From positions 62,001 through 126,000 of IMG/VR virus record IMGVR_UViG_3300046542_000248: a DNA stretch of 64,000 nt. One strand, given 5' to 3'. A program made the position numbers and the translations under genes. Origin of the DNA: a virus. This document shows positions 23,338 through 33,500 of this stretch, piece by piece (position 1 is the first letter of the stretch; each line of letters opens with the position of its first letter). Below the pieces are notes generated by a model. The model was not told the origin of the DNA, ran no database searches, and saw only the letters and a program-made list of their open reading frames with translations.

Positions 23338-23853
23338 ATGAAAGTAAAAGTAAGTACACAAGGAAATACTGACGCTGCTAAACAAGTGAAAATCAACGAG
23401 TCCACTCGCAAGCATACACCAGAAATCTATGAGAAACTGGTTCTTGCGATTAGAGATTCTTGGGAATTGGATGCTGATATTGAACATGGGCAAAATAACA
23501 TTGCCGATATCTTGTATCAATACAACAAAGATGAAGGTAAGGAAGCAATCAAGATGATTCTTGAAGAAGACATGGAAGTCTTCCAAGATCAAAAGAAATC
23601 CTTCCGGGTTTATGCGCAGACTATTCTTGCGGGTGGCAAGAAACAAGCGAAGCATCGGATTAAAGAAAACGAGGAAGTTGTAGATCGCCTCGTTGCTTAT
23701 TCCGAACAGATGAAAATTGATCTGGCTAAGCCAAAAACAGCGCATCCATTCGGTACTGGTGTTAAACGTATTGAAAATGAAATTCGTCATCGTCCAAGAT
23801 TCTTTATGGAAGACCTTAAGTTCAAGGTTCTTCGCGCTGTTGGTGTTTATTAA
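23338..23853 (+). CDS. Hypothetical early protein, 171 aa
   Basis: Not recognised. ATG at 23338 sits nine bases after GAAGGG; the ATG at 23329 is too close to that site. Highly charged and helical, with a conserved-looking core (ESTRKHTPEIYEKLVLAIRD) and a basic C-terminus. Its codons are visibly richer in G and C at third positions than those of its neighbours, like the 29842 and 45134 genes, which may reflect selection for high expression. Early-type promoter and a clean terminator make it a single-gene unit. Confidence 0.6.
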   Translation: MKVKVSTQGNTDAAKQVKINESTRKHTPEIYEKLVLAIRDSWELDADIEHGQNNIADILYQYNKDEGKEAIKMILEEDMEVFQDQKKSFRVYAQTILAGGKKQAKHRIKENEEVVDRLVAYSEQMKIDLAKPKTAHPFGTGVKRIENEIRHRPRFFMEDLKFKVLRAVGVY

Positions 23854-23870
23854 TCCTCATAACATTTCAT

Positions 23871-23904
23871 AGCGAGTAGGGTAATTCCTACTCGCTTATT
23901 TTTT
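23871..23904 (+). terminator. Intrinsic terminator
   Basis: A 10-bp perfect stem AGCGAGTAGG/CCTACTCGCT with a GTAATT loop, then TATTTTTT. Confidence 0.85.
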
Positions 23905-23934
23905 AACTACTAAATATAAGGGAGCTACTAAACT

Positions 23935-24762
23935 ATGTTTAATCCACTTGCTTACTATCCAGGAAATTCTTTATATAACGCTGATTATGATGGTGATGAA
24001 TTATGCTATATGCCAATACCCGATTCTGAAAAAAGCTTGATTGGGAAAGTCCTTATTTTAACTGCTGGTGATAAAGGTCCTATGTTCCGCAAGAAAGGTT
24101 TACGTATTCTATTTGGTCATAATAAATGTAATCTTAAACCTGGTGCGGTTCTTGTGGAAGACATTATCCTGAAAGAAAAATTTGGATTCATTATCGGTAA
24201 AAATATTGAATTGAAACAAGAATTTACTGAAGAAGATTATATCCACTTCCTAAGTAAAGATTGTGTAGAATTTAGATCGTATGATAATGGTGATTTAAAA
24301 GCTGCAATGGTAGCTCATACTTCGTTATTTTGTTATGGGTTCATAGGCACTGATAATACACCATATGATAGTGATATATTGTATACTGATCTTGATCATA
24401 AATACAAGGAATTTTCAAATAAATACTTCTTATCAAATGCACCTATGGTTATATTTGACATCACATATCCATTCAATATCTTTACTCATGTTTATTTCAG
24501 TTTAACTGAAAGAGTCTTGTGGAATAATGTAAAGGATGATGCACGATTCACGCTCAGTATGTTAGGAGCTAGACAGCTAGGTGGAAAAACTCCTGAAGAA
24601 ATTAAGGAGCTTCTGGAATCTAATAAGGCACGTAATCTTACCAGGTTGGAAGCTATGCCACATCATCTTAGAAATATTACTAAAAATCTGTCTAGTTCAT
24701 CATATGATGTATTAGGTAGAATGGCTGCCATAATTAAACAGTTTCAAGCTGATCACAATTAA
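23935..24762 (+). CDS. Unrecognised protein with an RNAP beta-prime-like NADYDGD motif
   Basis: 275 residues. Near the N-terminus (residues about 2-28) the sequence NPLAYY, then YNADYDGDELCYMPIP closely resembles the invariant catalytic loop of RNA polymerase beta-prime, where three aspartates of NADFDGD bind the active-site magnesium. All three aspartates are present. The flanking residues also fit (beta-prime: HPLV..YNADFDGDQMAVHVPL). The rest of the protein does not resemble beta-prime. It could be a derived fragment, an accessory subunit or a coincidence. ATG follows GGGAG by ten bases. It is convergent with the RNAP beta gene, with a terminator between them. Confidence 0.5.
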   Translation: MFNPLAYYPGNSLYNADYDGDELCYMPIPDSEKSLIGKVLILTAGDKGPMFRKKGLRILFGHNKCNLKPGAVLVEDIILKEKFGFIIGKNIELKQEFTEEDYIHFLSKDCVEFRSYDNGDLKAAMVAHTSLFCYGFIGTDNTPYDSDILYTDLDHKYKEFSNKYFLSNAPMVIFDITYPFNIFTHVYFSLTERVLWNNVKDDARFTLSMLGARQLGGKTPEEIKELLESNKARNLTRLEAMPHHLRNITKNLSSSSYDVLGRMAAIIKQFQADHN

Positions 24763-24767
24763 GAAAG

Positions 24768-24808
24768 GAGAGAGGGTGTAAAATCCCTCTCTCACTTCTT
24801 TTTTTTTT
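24768..24808. terminator. Terminator between convergent genes
   Basis: Stem GAGAGAGGG/CCCTCTCTC (24768-24776 and 24785-24793), then ACTTCTTTTTTTTTTATG on the plus strand. Confidence 0.8.
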
Positions 24809-27800
24809 ATGCTTTTTCACCATAAACTTCTTCATAGAGATTTCTAACGTTATCTTTCATCCCGATAAGAATCGAATTTATAAGTCCAGTTTTAACTGCA
24901 CTAAACGTCATCCGAGCACCAAGACTGATTACTCCCAAATAAGCATCAAGCTTATCATTAGGATTAGATAATAGATATGGTTCTTGACCTTCGTCCCAAG
25001 TATCGCAAGCAATTGCTTTACAAGCAATAAATGCTGCAAGCTTATCTCCGATGGAGAATGTGTCTTTATACTTGATATAGATTTCGATTAAGATACCACC
25101 TTGAGTAACTTTAACACCTTTGACTTTACCACTAAGACCCGGATTGATATAATAAATCTCGGTAAGTGGTACGTCTACATCATTAGGGTTTACATGAGCA
25201 GAAATTTCTTTCATTCTATTCTTATTTTCATTCTCATGATGAGTAATGATATCTTGAATAGATTTATTATATTCTTCTTTAGGAGCAGTATAGTAGATTT
25301 TAATATCTTCCACCACGCCATTGTACTTAGATACAATGGTATTTCTTGCGGCTTCTTCAATATCAAAACCTTCCTCTTCTTCAGCAGTGTTTAAGAATTT
25401 ATTAACAAGGTCATCGTCATGTGATGTATCAAAGATCATGAGAGCCTCATTAACCTCAACCTTATCACCTTTCTTAACCATTTTAGAAATATTAGCATTA
25501 GCTCCAAGTACGATATCTTTCTTAATAACGATATGGGAACTGAGCTTATTAGAGAGTTTAGTAGAAATCATTGTAGAATCCTCAAATGTTTTAGAGGAGT
25601 ATTTTAAGCCAACTCGCGCCATAGGACCATGCATGAATACTGAATCTCCAGACCATTTATCTAGAGCAAAGAATTCAGGGTTATGAGCAATGATTCTACC
25701 AGCTTTAAATACTTCACCCTCTTTTACAAGAGAATCAAGTTTATTGGATACGAAGAATCCAGCACCAGAGTTCTTACCGATTTCTGGTTGAAGACTGATT
25801 ACATCTTTGGTTCCATCACTATATCCTAATACAAGTAGATTATTTTTCTTATCATTCTTCAGAACTTTACCATCTTTCTTAGCTTTGAATACGAATGTAT
25901 CTCCGATAAGATGAGGTAGAGCTTTTTCAAAGCCTGTATATACTAGATTCCGATCAGAACCTACACAAGCAAGAGTATGCCGAGATTGAGCTGATGCCAT
26001 TGCAACACGTTCTGGTTCATCTGAAGTAACCGAGAATGGAAGTGCCGCTTCCGCACCAGATACTAAGTTAGGAGTAGAAAGCTTATTAAGATCTTCTTTC
26101 TTATCAGTTACATCAATATAACCACGGGATGATACAATCTTGGCATCTACTGTAAGAGTACGAGCAATACCAATTGCACCCGAGATTGGAGATGCTTGAG
26201 AAATAACACCAGCCATAGATGGATGGAATGAACGTTTCGACAAGTTAAAGGATCTGTCTTCATTCATACCTGCTGGACCTTTAAAGGTTGTACTTCTCAT
26301 TAAGTCGATAGTATAAAGAGGGTTAAGATCACTATAATCTTTAGTAACTTGGTTTGTAAGAATCTCGATTAGAACAGCATCTTTCTTAGCCGAGAATTTC
26401 TTAACCATAGATTTATCAGCAGATAGACGATAATCTTCATAAGCTTTAGATACTACTTTATACAAGAATGCACTAACCATTTCGTTAGAACGAACACGGT
26501 GCATCCTCATATCACCCTCATCGGTGTAGGAGTTATCTTCAAGCAAAGAGTTTGCATAAAGGAATACATCTACGAAGTTAGTAGGTAAATTGAAATCACG
26601 AAGGATTTCTTCGGTAATAGGATCAATGAACAACTGCTCAAAGTTTTCGAATGCATAACCGATATTACTACGACCAAATAAAGTGTCGAAGATTTCATGG
26701 TATACATCTTTAGCTAAGAATTGTTGGATATCATACATCTTAGTAGGAACTTCCATAAATCCATTCATAAGCAACGTATTGCTTAATGGATATACGTCAT
26801 ATACAAGCCAAGCATCAGAGAACTCAAGTACTTCCTCTGTACCTTTCTTATATTTAGGTGTATATGGAGAATCTTGCTTAGAGATAATTCTGTAATTGAT
26901 TTTAGCACGTTTCATAAGATTCAATAGACCTTCAAGATAAGATAGAAGAAGTACAACTGGCACTTTCCTATTCATAATGAGAGATCTAGAATACATATAC
27001 TTTCTACCTTTAGGGACGGTTTTAAATAGATCTTTAAATGATTCTTCATATACAGAGATTTCCTGAGCAAGATAGTCAATAAGATCTTTGTCAAATGCTG
27101 ATGCTTGCACGATTTTATTAGCAGCAGTATCGAAGTAAATAACTTCTTTATTATTCTTGATAGCAAGAGGAATAATAGAAGAAGTTCTTTCAGGAGGAGC
27201 AATTTTCAATTCTTCCATTTTCTTTCTGATATCAGCTTGAGAGAAATAGATAACTACAGTAGGAAGAGTGATCTTTCTATATTTAGAAGCAAGTTCATCA
27301 TACTCGATAGTGGTCATATAGGATTTATTACCCTTAGCAGAACCAAGTTCGAATTTGACTTTATTATTAGACAGTACAGCGGATTTCTTATAGAACTCAA
27401 TTACTTTAGGGGAAATATTCTGTCCGAATCTAGTGATAAAGGACTTTTTATAGTTAGTAGCAATTTGTACAGTATCAGGACCAGTTTTAGTAATTGGAAG
27501 AGGAATGATTTGGTTAATCATGATCTTCTTATTACCACCGATCTTCATGAACCGCCCATTTGTAAATTTAGGAAGATTAATAGTAAAGTTATGGCGTTTA
27601 CCCTTCTCATCCTCAAAGACGAATGTAAACTCTTCAACTTTATTTAATGGATCACTAGCATCCTTAACTCTAGTTTCGATTAGGTATAATGGTTTATCTT
27701 TATATTGAAGATTCGTCATCATAGTAACGATATCTTTTCTATAATGATTATTCAAATATGCCTCATCAAAGTTAGGGAATGTCATTTTCTTCAATGCTGG

Positions 27801-28961
27801 ATTAATTACATCAATAGGTAGCTCAACAGGTTCAATCTTATTAGAAGCAGCTCTTGCTTGAATATCCTCGATGGTCTTATCATCAATCTTAAGACCCTTC
27901 ATATCTTCGATTAATTTCAGTTCTCTAGCAAGTCTTGGCTTGGACTTAGGCATAGTCGTCTTTAATTCGGTATTAGCCTTTTCAAGTTCAAGCTCCAAGA
28001 AAGTCACAGGAGAATCGGAGATAGTAGGATTTTTGTCTTGCATATGAATACCCATTTTATCTGCAGACTTTTCGATAAGAGTATTCATTCCCTCTTCATC
28101 AAGTTCACCATCAGAGATATGAGTATTGATTTTATCATGAAGTGCTGTACGATTTTTAGCTTCTTGTAATTCATTGGATTCATCTTCACTAGCCACAGAT
28201 TCAACATCTTTTCTAGTGTGATGAAGTTTAGTCCAAAGAGTTTTAAATTCCTTATGAGTATCTACATCAAAGTTTTCAGGGAGTAATAAGAAAACTTGAT
28301 TCTCATAAGTAAAGTAGAATTTCCATCCACTGAAGTTAGATACAAAATAGGTAGGATCATCTTTAAGCTTATTGAAGAATAGAGAAATAAAGTTCCCAGT
28401 TTCTCTCACATTAAAGATAGATAGATCCTTGATATCTCTAACCCAGTTATCAATAGGAATCATAATACACTTATTGTGATAAGCAGCTTGGTCAATTTTA
28501 GAAGTAATAGAATCTTTAAACAATCTAAAGTATTCATTAACTCTAACCATACCCATATGAACATCTTTAAGACCAAAGAATTCAGTATTCAAATAGCTGA
28601 CATCATGGATATAGTTTCTACCCTTCATATTTGCAGAGTTGAGAACTAAACTAATGTCAGGAAAAATAGGTTGAAGCTTTTCATCGAACGTTTTTCGCAG
28701 ATCAGTATCTTGAATACGATATCTGATTACAGTATTGTAGATTTTGTAGTTAAATAGTTTCTCGTGGAAGTAGAATCTAAGATGTCTAATCTCCCACATT
28801 TGATCTTTAAAGAATTTCAGAGTAGCCTCATCATTCTTTACGATCGGAATAAATACAGAGCCTTTATCTTGCTCTTTTACCATTAAAGGCAATCTAAACT
28901 TGGAATCACTTCTATAAAGTAGGTTTGGTTTCACAAACTTCATATCTATCAAAATTATCAT
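24807..28961 (-). CDS. Phage RNA polymerase beta subunit, unsplit
   Basis: 1384 residues. Regions of bacterial RpoB appear in order: RFMKIGGNKKIMINQI (about 468), matching the FIINGxERVIVSQ block; MRMHRVRSNEMV (about 815), matching NRRVRSVGELL; FKGPAGMNEDRSF and HPSMAGVISQASP (about 892-932), the rifampicin-region fork; RVAMASAQSRHTL (about 985), matching RxLMGSNMQRQAV; and GDKLAAFIACK (about 1303), where the two active-site lysines keep their eight-residue spacing. The first 400 residues are phage-specific. The protein is one piece, whereas phiKZ/AR9-type beta is usually split in two. Residues at the E. coli H526 and S531 positions are changed (Leu, Thr by eye), so rifampicin insensitivity is expected. 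A full late promoter precedes it. The ATG at 28961 is close to AAAGGA; a TTG at 28952 is an alternative start. Confidence 0.9.
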   Translation of the reverse strand: MIILIDMKFVKPNLLYRSDSKFRLPLMVKEQDKGSVFIPIVKNDEATLKFFKDQMWEIRHLRFYFHEKLFNYKIYNTVIRYRIQDTDLRKTFDEKLQPIFPDISLVLNSANMKGRNYIHDVSYLNTEFFGLKDVHMGMVRVNEYFRLFKDSITSKIDQAAYHNKCIMIPIDNWVRDIKDLSIFNVRETGNFISLFFNKLKDDPTYFVSNFSGWKFYFTYENQVFLLLPENFDVDTHKEFKTLWTKLHHTRKDVESVASEDESNELQEAKNRTALHDKINTHISDGELDEEGMNTLIEKSADKMGIHMQDKNPTISDSPVTFLELELEKANTELKTTMPKSKPRLARELKLIEDMKGLKIDDKTIEDIQARAASNKIEPVELPIDVINPALKKMTFPNFDEAYLNNHYRKDIVTMMTNLQYKDKPLYLIETRVKDASDPLNKVEEFTFVFEDEKGKRHNFTINLPKFTNGRFMKIGGNKKIMINQIIPLPITKTGPDTVQIATNYKKSFITRFGQNISPKVIEFYKKSAVLSNNKVKFELGSAKGNKSYMTTIEYDELASKYRKITLPTVVIYFSQADIRKKMEELKIAPPERTSSIIPLAIKNNKEVIYFDTAANKIVQASAFDKDLIDYLAQEISVYEESFKDLFKTVPKGRKYMYSRSLIMNRKVPVVLLLSYLEGLLNLMKRAKINYRIISKQDSPYTPKYKKGTEEVLEFSDAWLVYDVYPLSNTLLMNGFMEVPTKMYDIQQFLAKDVYHEIFDTLFGRSNIGYAFENFEQLFIDPITEEILRDFNLPTNFVDVFLYANSLLEDNSYTDEGDMRMHRVRSNEMVSAFLYKVVSKAYEDYRLSADKSMVKKFSAKKDAVLIEILTNQVTKDYSDLNPLYTIDLMRSTTFKGPAGMNEDRSFNLSKRSFHPSMAGVISQASPISGAIGIARTLTVDAKIVSSRGYIDVTDKKEDLNKLSTPNLVSGAEAALPFSVTSDEPERVAMASAQSRHTLACVGSDRNLVYTGFEKALPHLIGDTFVFKAKKDGKVLKNDKKNNLLVLGYSDGTKDVISLQPEIGKNSGAGFFVSNKLDSLVKEGEVFKAGRIIAHNPEFFALDKWSGDSVFMHGPMARVGLKYSSKTFEDSTMISTKLSNKLSSHIVIKKDIVLGANANISKMVKKGDKVEVNEALMIFDTSHDDDLVNKFLNTAEEEEGFDIEEAARNTIVSKYNGVVEDIKIYYTAPKEEYNKSIQDIITHHENENKNRMKEISAHVNPNDVDVPLTEIYYINPGLSGKVKGVKVTQGGILIEIYIKYKDTFSIGDKLAAFIACKAIACDTWDEGQEPYLLSNPNDKLDAYLGVISLGARMTFSAVKTGLINSILIGMKDNVRNLYEEVYGEKA

Positions 28962-28984
28962 TTCCTTTCTGTGTGAAATAAGAT

Positions 28985-28996
28985 TATTCTGGTGTT
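28985..28996 (-). promoter_or_regulatory. Late-type promoter of RNAP beta
   Basis: AACACCAGAATA on the minus strand, a full AACA-N6-TA match 24 bases before the start at 28961. Confidence 0.6.
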
Positions 28997-29052
28997 TTCA
29001 CTATTTAATTTAGCCAGAAACCACTTAGGATATATTTTATTAAAAAGGTCAG

Positions 29053-29064
29053 GACTCAGCATTA
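29053..29064 (+). promoter_or_regulatory. Possible late-type variant GACT-N6-TA
   Basis: GACTCAGCATTA lies 26 bases before the ATG at 29090. It keeps the spacing but differs in the first tetrad; tentative. Confidence 0.3.
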
Positions 29065-29089
29065 ATACAAATAGAAGGGATGAGATACA

Positions 29090-29419
29090 ATGAGTTCAAT
29101 TCAAATTGTTAAGAAAGATAACTATGACCAAATTTTAGAAAATCACAAGAACCACATGGAATCAAACGAAGATTATAAAAGAGCAGTTGAAAGTTTAAGC
29201 TTCATTCCAGGGCGTAAGCTTGAGTTAGTGATCGAGGTAACTGATGAGTATCTGAGTTCAAATATCATGAGTCTTTTACATCAAAAACTTCCAGGTCAAG
29301 AGTTATTAGGATTTAAAGTGAATGAAGTAGTATTATTTCCTGAAGAAAGAATTAATCGGCTTGTTAAGGAAAAACTACAAAGAATGACGAATCAAATAGA
29401 TATGAATCCCCAAACTTAA
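29090..29419 (+). CDS. Hypothetical protein, 109 aa
   Basis: Not recognised. Helical and charged N-terminal half, then a strand-rich segment (KLELVIEVTDEYLS) and a C-terminal helix. AGAAGGG ribosome site upstream. It lies divergent to RNAP beta and upstream of an early-type promoter that starts a new unit, so it is probably a single-gene unit. Confidence 0.55.
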   Translation: MSSIQIVKKDNYDQILENHKNHMESNEDYKRAVESLSFIPGRKLELVIEVTDEYLSSNIMSLLHQKLPGQELLGFKVNEVVLFPEERINRLVKEKLQRMTNQIDMNPQT

Positions 29420-29434
29420 TATAGGGCTTACAAA

Positions 29435-29445
29435 TATATATTATT
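29435..29445 (+). promoter_or_regulatory. Early-type promoter
   Basis: TATATATTATT, 52 bases before the ATG at 29498. Confidence 0.65.
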
Positions 29446-29497
29446 AAATTAGTATGAAAACCTCATATTAATTAAGGTAAAGAAAGAAGGTTGAAAA

Positions 29498-29758
29498 ATG
29501 GCCGTTGCAGTTACCGACGTGAACAAAAGTGTAGTCATGCAAATGCTTCGAACTGATGTATTCGGATTTTCTACCGAAGATATCGAGGCAAAGGCACAAG
29601 AAGTTCATAGTCTTGTGGTCAATGGAGATGAAACTCCGAAATTGAAAATGGTTGGTGGGTACGGTCGGACAGAAACTGGTAATATTGCTGTCTTTTATAA
29701 CGGATTCTTCCATGCTCCAAAGCAAGAGGAGAAGCCCGCAAAAGGAAAGAAAAAATAA
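29498..29758 (+). CDS. Small early protein with basic tail, 86 aa
   Basis: Not recognised. The body looks like a compact alpha/beta domain; the last 14 residues are Lys-rich (KPAKGKKK), suggesting nucleic-acid or membrane-surface binding. GAAAGAAGG site upstream and early-type promoter. No terminator follows, so transcripts may run into the 29842 gene. Confidence 0.55.
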   Translation: MAVAVTDVNKSVVMQMLRTDVFGFSTEDIEAKAQEVHSLVVNGDETPKLKMVGGYGRTETGNIAVFYNGFFHAPKQEEKPAKGKKK

Positions 29759-29792
29759 TGAAGCCTCCAGTGTAATTAAAAATCATCCGATT

Positions 29793-29804
29793 AACCTAGA
29801 ATTA
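29793..29804 (+). promoter_or_regulatory. Late-type promoter variant AACC-N6-TA
   Basis: AACCTAGAATTA, 38 bases before the ATG at 29842. Confidence 0.4.
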
Positions 29805-29841
29805 AATTCATCACATTTCCCAATATGAAGGAGCGAGATCA

Positions 29842-30399
29842 ATGAAAATCCGTGTAGTTAGCGTAAACGAAACGATTGACAAATTGAAAGAGAAAAACCC
29901 ATCGCCGCGTAAGGTGTATAACAAAGCTGAACTGACTCAAATCGTTGAAGCGGTTCTGAGCGACAAAGATTACGTTGCTCAAAATACCAAGATCAAGAAA
30001 GGCGAATTCATCAAAGAAGATCGCCATCTGAGCAAAGAGTTCAAGAAAGCTTTGGCTGAAATCTTGAAACAACTTGGCTTGAACAGCAGCGAAGCTCTTG
30101 CTGCCGTTGAAGAATACAAAGTTCCAAAAAGCCTTGCGGCAGTTATGGTTGATGCAGTTCACCATGCTGACTTCTTGTACATGGACAAAATCGGCAAAGC
30201 CGTTAAATTCCATGGATCAGGCGACGTTGATCAAACATTCTTTATGCGTGACTTTGACGAACGTGTTCGTCGCAGCCATGTACCAAATCAAAAGGATGGC
30301 GAAGGCAAACCGGTTGTTAAGGACGTTAAGTTCAAGAAACACCGTAAAATTGCTACGAAATCCCGTTACAATCCAACGATCAAAGATCTGTTGAATTAA
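29842..30399 (+). CDS. Hypothetical abundant-type protein, 185 aa
   Basis: Not recognised. Basic and helical; the C-terminal third is Lys/Arg-rich (VKFKKHRKIATKSRY), fitting a DNA- or RNA-binding virion component. Third-position G and C are more frequent than in adjacent genes, as in the 23338 and 45134 genes, suggesting high expression. GAAGGAGCGAG site upstream, strong terminator downstream, late-type variant promoter. It directly precedes the tape measure gene. Confidence 0.55.
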   Translation: MKIRVVSVNETIDKLKEKNPSPRKVYNKAELTQIVEAVLSDKDYVAQNTKIKKGEFIKEDRHLSKEFKKALAEILKQLGLNSSEALAAVEEYKVPKSLAAVMVDAVHHADFLYMDKIGKAVKFHGSGDVDQTFFMRDFDERVRRSHVPNQKDGEGKPVVKDVKFKKHRKIATKSRYNPTIKDLLN

Positions 30400-30420
30400 T
30401 ACGCAGCATTGCAGCCGAAT

Positions 30421-30462
30421 CGCAGAGAGGAGAAATCCTTTCTGCGGTTTCTCTTTTTTTTT
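30421..30462 (+). terminator. Intrinsic terminator
   Basis: An 11-bp stem CGCAGAGAGGA/TCCTTTCTGCG with one G-T pair and a GAAA loop, then TTTCTCTTTTTTTTTG. Confidence 0.85.
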
Positions 30463-30484
30463 GTAAATGAATTTTTTACATGGA

Positions 30485-30496
30485 AACACTTTAATA
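30485..30496 (+). promoter_or_regulatory. Late-type promoter of the tape measure gene
   Basis: AACACTTTAATA, a full match 23 bases before the ATG at 30520. Confidence 0.6.
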
Positions 30497-30519
30497 TTAT
30501 AAGGAGGTGCGCATAACAA

Positions 30520-33500
30520 ATGGCGATGAACTCATACATGGCAAATTTAGGGAAATCTTTATACTTTTCAACTAAATCTGCTTTCAGAAATGAAATGCCT
30601 GTAATTACAGGAACCTACGAGAAGAATAAAGAAGAGTTTAAAACTGGAACTGATTATATTAAGAAGTTCGTTACTAAGAAAGGTGCTATTAGCACTCATG
30701 GTGTGAATACTGCTGTGTCACATTTTCTTAAAGACCTTGATGAGCTACGTAAAAATGCATTTGATGATTTACGTACCGGTAAGATTAATAATATGCAAAG
30801 AGATATGGACGCACTGGAGAAGCAATATGGTTTTGGTGGAGATGGTGATGGTGGTTTCGATTTTAACTTTGATAATGAAGATGCATCTGATGCAACGTTC
30901 GAAATCAAAGAAGACAATGATTCTATCTCACTAAGAGCATCTGCAATTGCTGAAGCTGGTGGTACTATTAGAACAAAAGCTGTTATGGAAACTTTAATTG
31001 ATACTTCTGAAAGATCTGCTAATTATATCACTAATAATAGTAGAAAACTTACATCAATGCATATGAGTCTTTCTTCTCAAATGCATACCGAAACAATTAA
31101 AACTATGCATGATACTAATTCATTACTCACTGGTATGATTAATTTCCAAAATAATCAAATGGTTGAGCATATGAATAAGACATTAGTATTCTATGATAGT
31201 GTATTGGAAGAATTACGTGGTATTAAAACTGCTGTTGCTCCTAAACAAGAAGATCACAATAGTCGTAAATCAAATGGCTTTGAGGATATTTTAGGTAGTG
31301 GTGGATTAGATATGAAGGCATACGGTGGTGCTATTAAGAAAAACTTTGGAAACTGGTTTAACGGTACAACTCTTGGTATGGCTGCATCATTTGCTAAACT
31401 TGCAGGTGGTGACGGTGGTATCATGGGTGCTATTAAAGGAAACCCACTAGGGTTCATTTCAGACCTTATTGTTTCTGGATTAATGCCTAAATCAATGAAG
31501 ATGGCAATGGGAAGTCTAGACAAATCCATGTCTGGCTTATTCTCCACTCTTATCTTAGGATTCAATAAAATGAAAGGTGATTTTTCTAGTCCTTTCAAAC
31601 AATTCCTTGGATCTGTTTTTGGTGTTGATATTGGTGGTAAAAGAAATATTGATACTTCCAGATTTCATAAAGGAGTGATGCAATACAATGGTCGTGCTGA
31701 TAAAGCTCTGACTGAAGTCATTCCTACTCTATTAAGTCATATCTTATCCGCTGTAAAAGGTTCAGATAAGGTATCTTTGTATAACTATACTACTGGTAAA
31801 TTCACAGATGGTGCAGGAATGATGTCAGAGCATAAGCAAAGAGTACGTCAATCTACTGCTTATGAAATGCATGACACCCGTACTGCTATGAAAAATAGAC
31901 TTGCTAATGTTCAAGGTGGTTCATCTGCATTTATGACGGATGAGCTGGATACCTTTTTGGATCATTTGGTCACAAGAGGTAAGCACTATAATCCTTATAA
32001 ACACACTACTGCTGCTGATCTTGATGGATTAAACATGAGAGATCCTCGTTCTTATAATCTAATTAGAACTGCATTCATGAGCATGCCTAAAAATATGCAA
32101 AATAGAATTGCACATGAAATTATTAAAGGTCGCATGGGGTCCTCAAGAACTGTTGATACTATTGAGAATGAACTTAAAGACTCTGGTATGGGAGCGGCTT
32201 ACTCTGGTTTGGAACCTCCAAAACTTAAAGGAGGTACTGGAGTTGGTGTTACTAATGGATTGCTTAAAGATATTAAAAACATCTTAACCGATGGAATTAA
32301 AGTAATTCAAATTGGTACTATGCCTGGAAATCCTAATTTGATTAGGAATATTATGGGCAGAAGACAAGATACTAAAGATTATGGCGGTGGTGGAAGTGGC
32401 GGTTCAGGTGGTGGTCCTCCTAGCCCACCGACTCCTAATCCTGTACCTGAAGGTAAAGATAAACTGGAAGCAACTCATCGTTTAACTGAAGAAGAGTTGA
32501 AGCAAAAGATGAGTCAAGGTGTTGATGCTGGTTCAAGTCACACTGGATTCAGAAAGTTCATTGAAGAAATCTCTAAGCAAAGAACTCTTAAAGATAAATA
32601 CAAAGTATTTAGACAGGGTATGAATCCTAAAAATATTATCACTAAAGGTATGAGTAAAGTAGATTCATTCCTACACACAGTTATCTTCGGACAAGGCGGT
32701 AAGCAGTCCGGTGATGGTGGTGCAGATGGCGATGGTGATGGTCCCGATGGCGATGGTAGTGGTCCTGGGAAAAATGGTTTCTTTTCCCGAATGACCCAAA
32801 GAATGTCTCTTGCTATTGATAAATCTTTGAAGTGGGTTGAAAGTAAAGTTCTTACTCCTCTTCATGAGAAGTTTTTTGGAGCGCAAGGTATCTTTACAAA
32901 GTTCCAAGAAAAAATGAATCCATTCCTTGATAAAATGAAAGCATTTGCTAAAGGTAAATGGGATAAATTAAAAGAAACTTTCATGGGTACGCTAAATCAA
33001 GATGGTTTCTATACTGGCGGTATCTTTGCTGATGTTGGTAACTCCTTTAAGGATTATTCCAACCAAATGCGACATTTGTTTACTGGATCGACGTATAAGA
33101 AATCTAATGGGGATGTGGTTACTGAGAATAAGAAGTCCTCAGTATTTGCATACGTTAAGACATATTCTAAAAATATTATGGAAAGTATCAAAACTGGATT
33201 ATTCGGTGCTAAGGAAGAGCATGATGTGATAGATCCTGAAACTGGTGAAGTGAAGAAAGTTACTAAGCGTAAAGGTGATGGACTCCTTTCAGGTGTGATG
33301 GATCAGCTTAATAAAGCCTTCAAAACTTTCGATAGTCTTTTCAAAACTAAAGAAGGTGAATCTGAAGGAGATGTGCAAGGAGCTATTGGTAAATGGAAGA
33401 AAGAGTTTAAAGGATTCCTTCCTAAAGGTCTTGCTGGTGGAGCATTAGGTATGGTTGGTAGTGCATTACTTCCAGGTGGACCACTTGTCTGGGGTATGCT

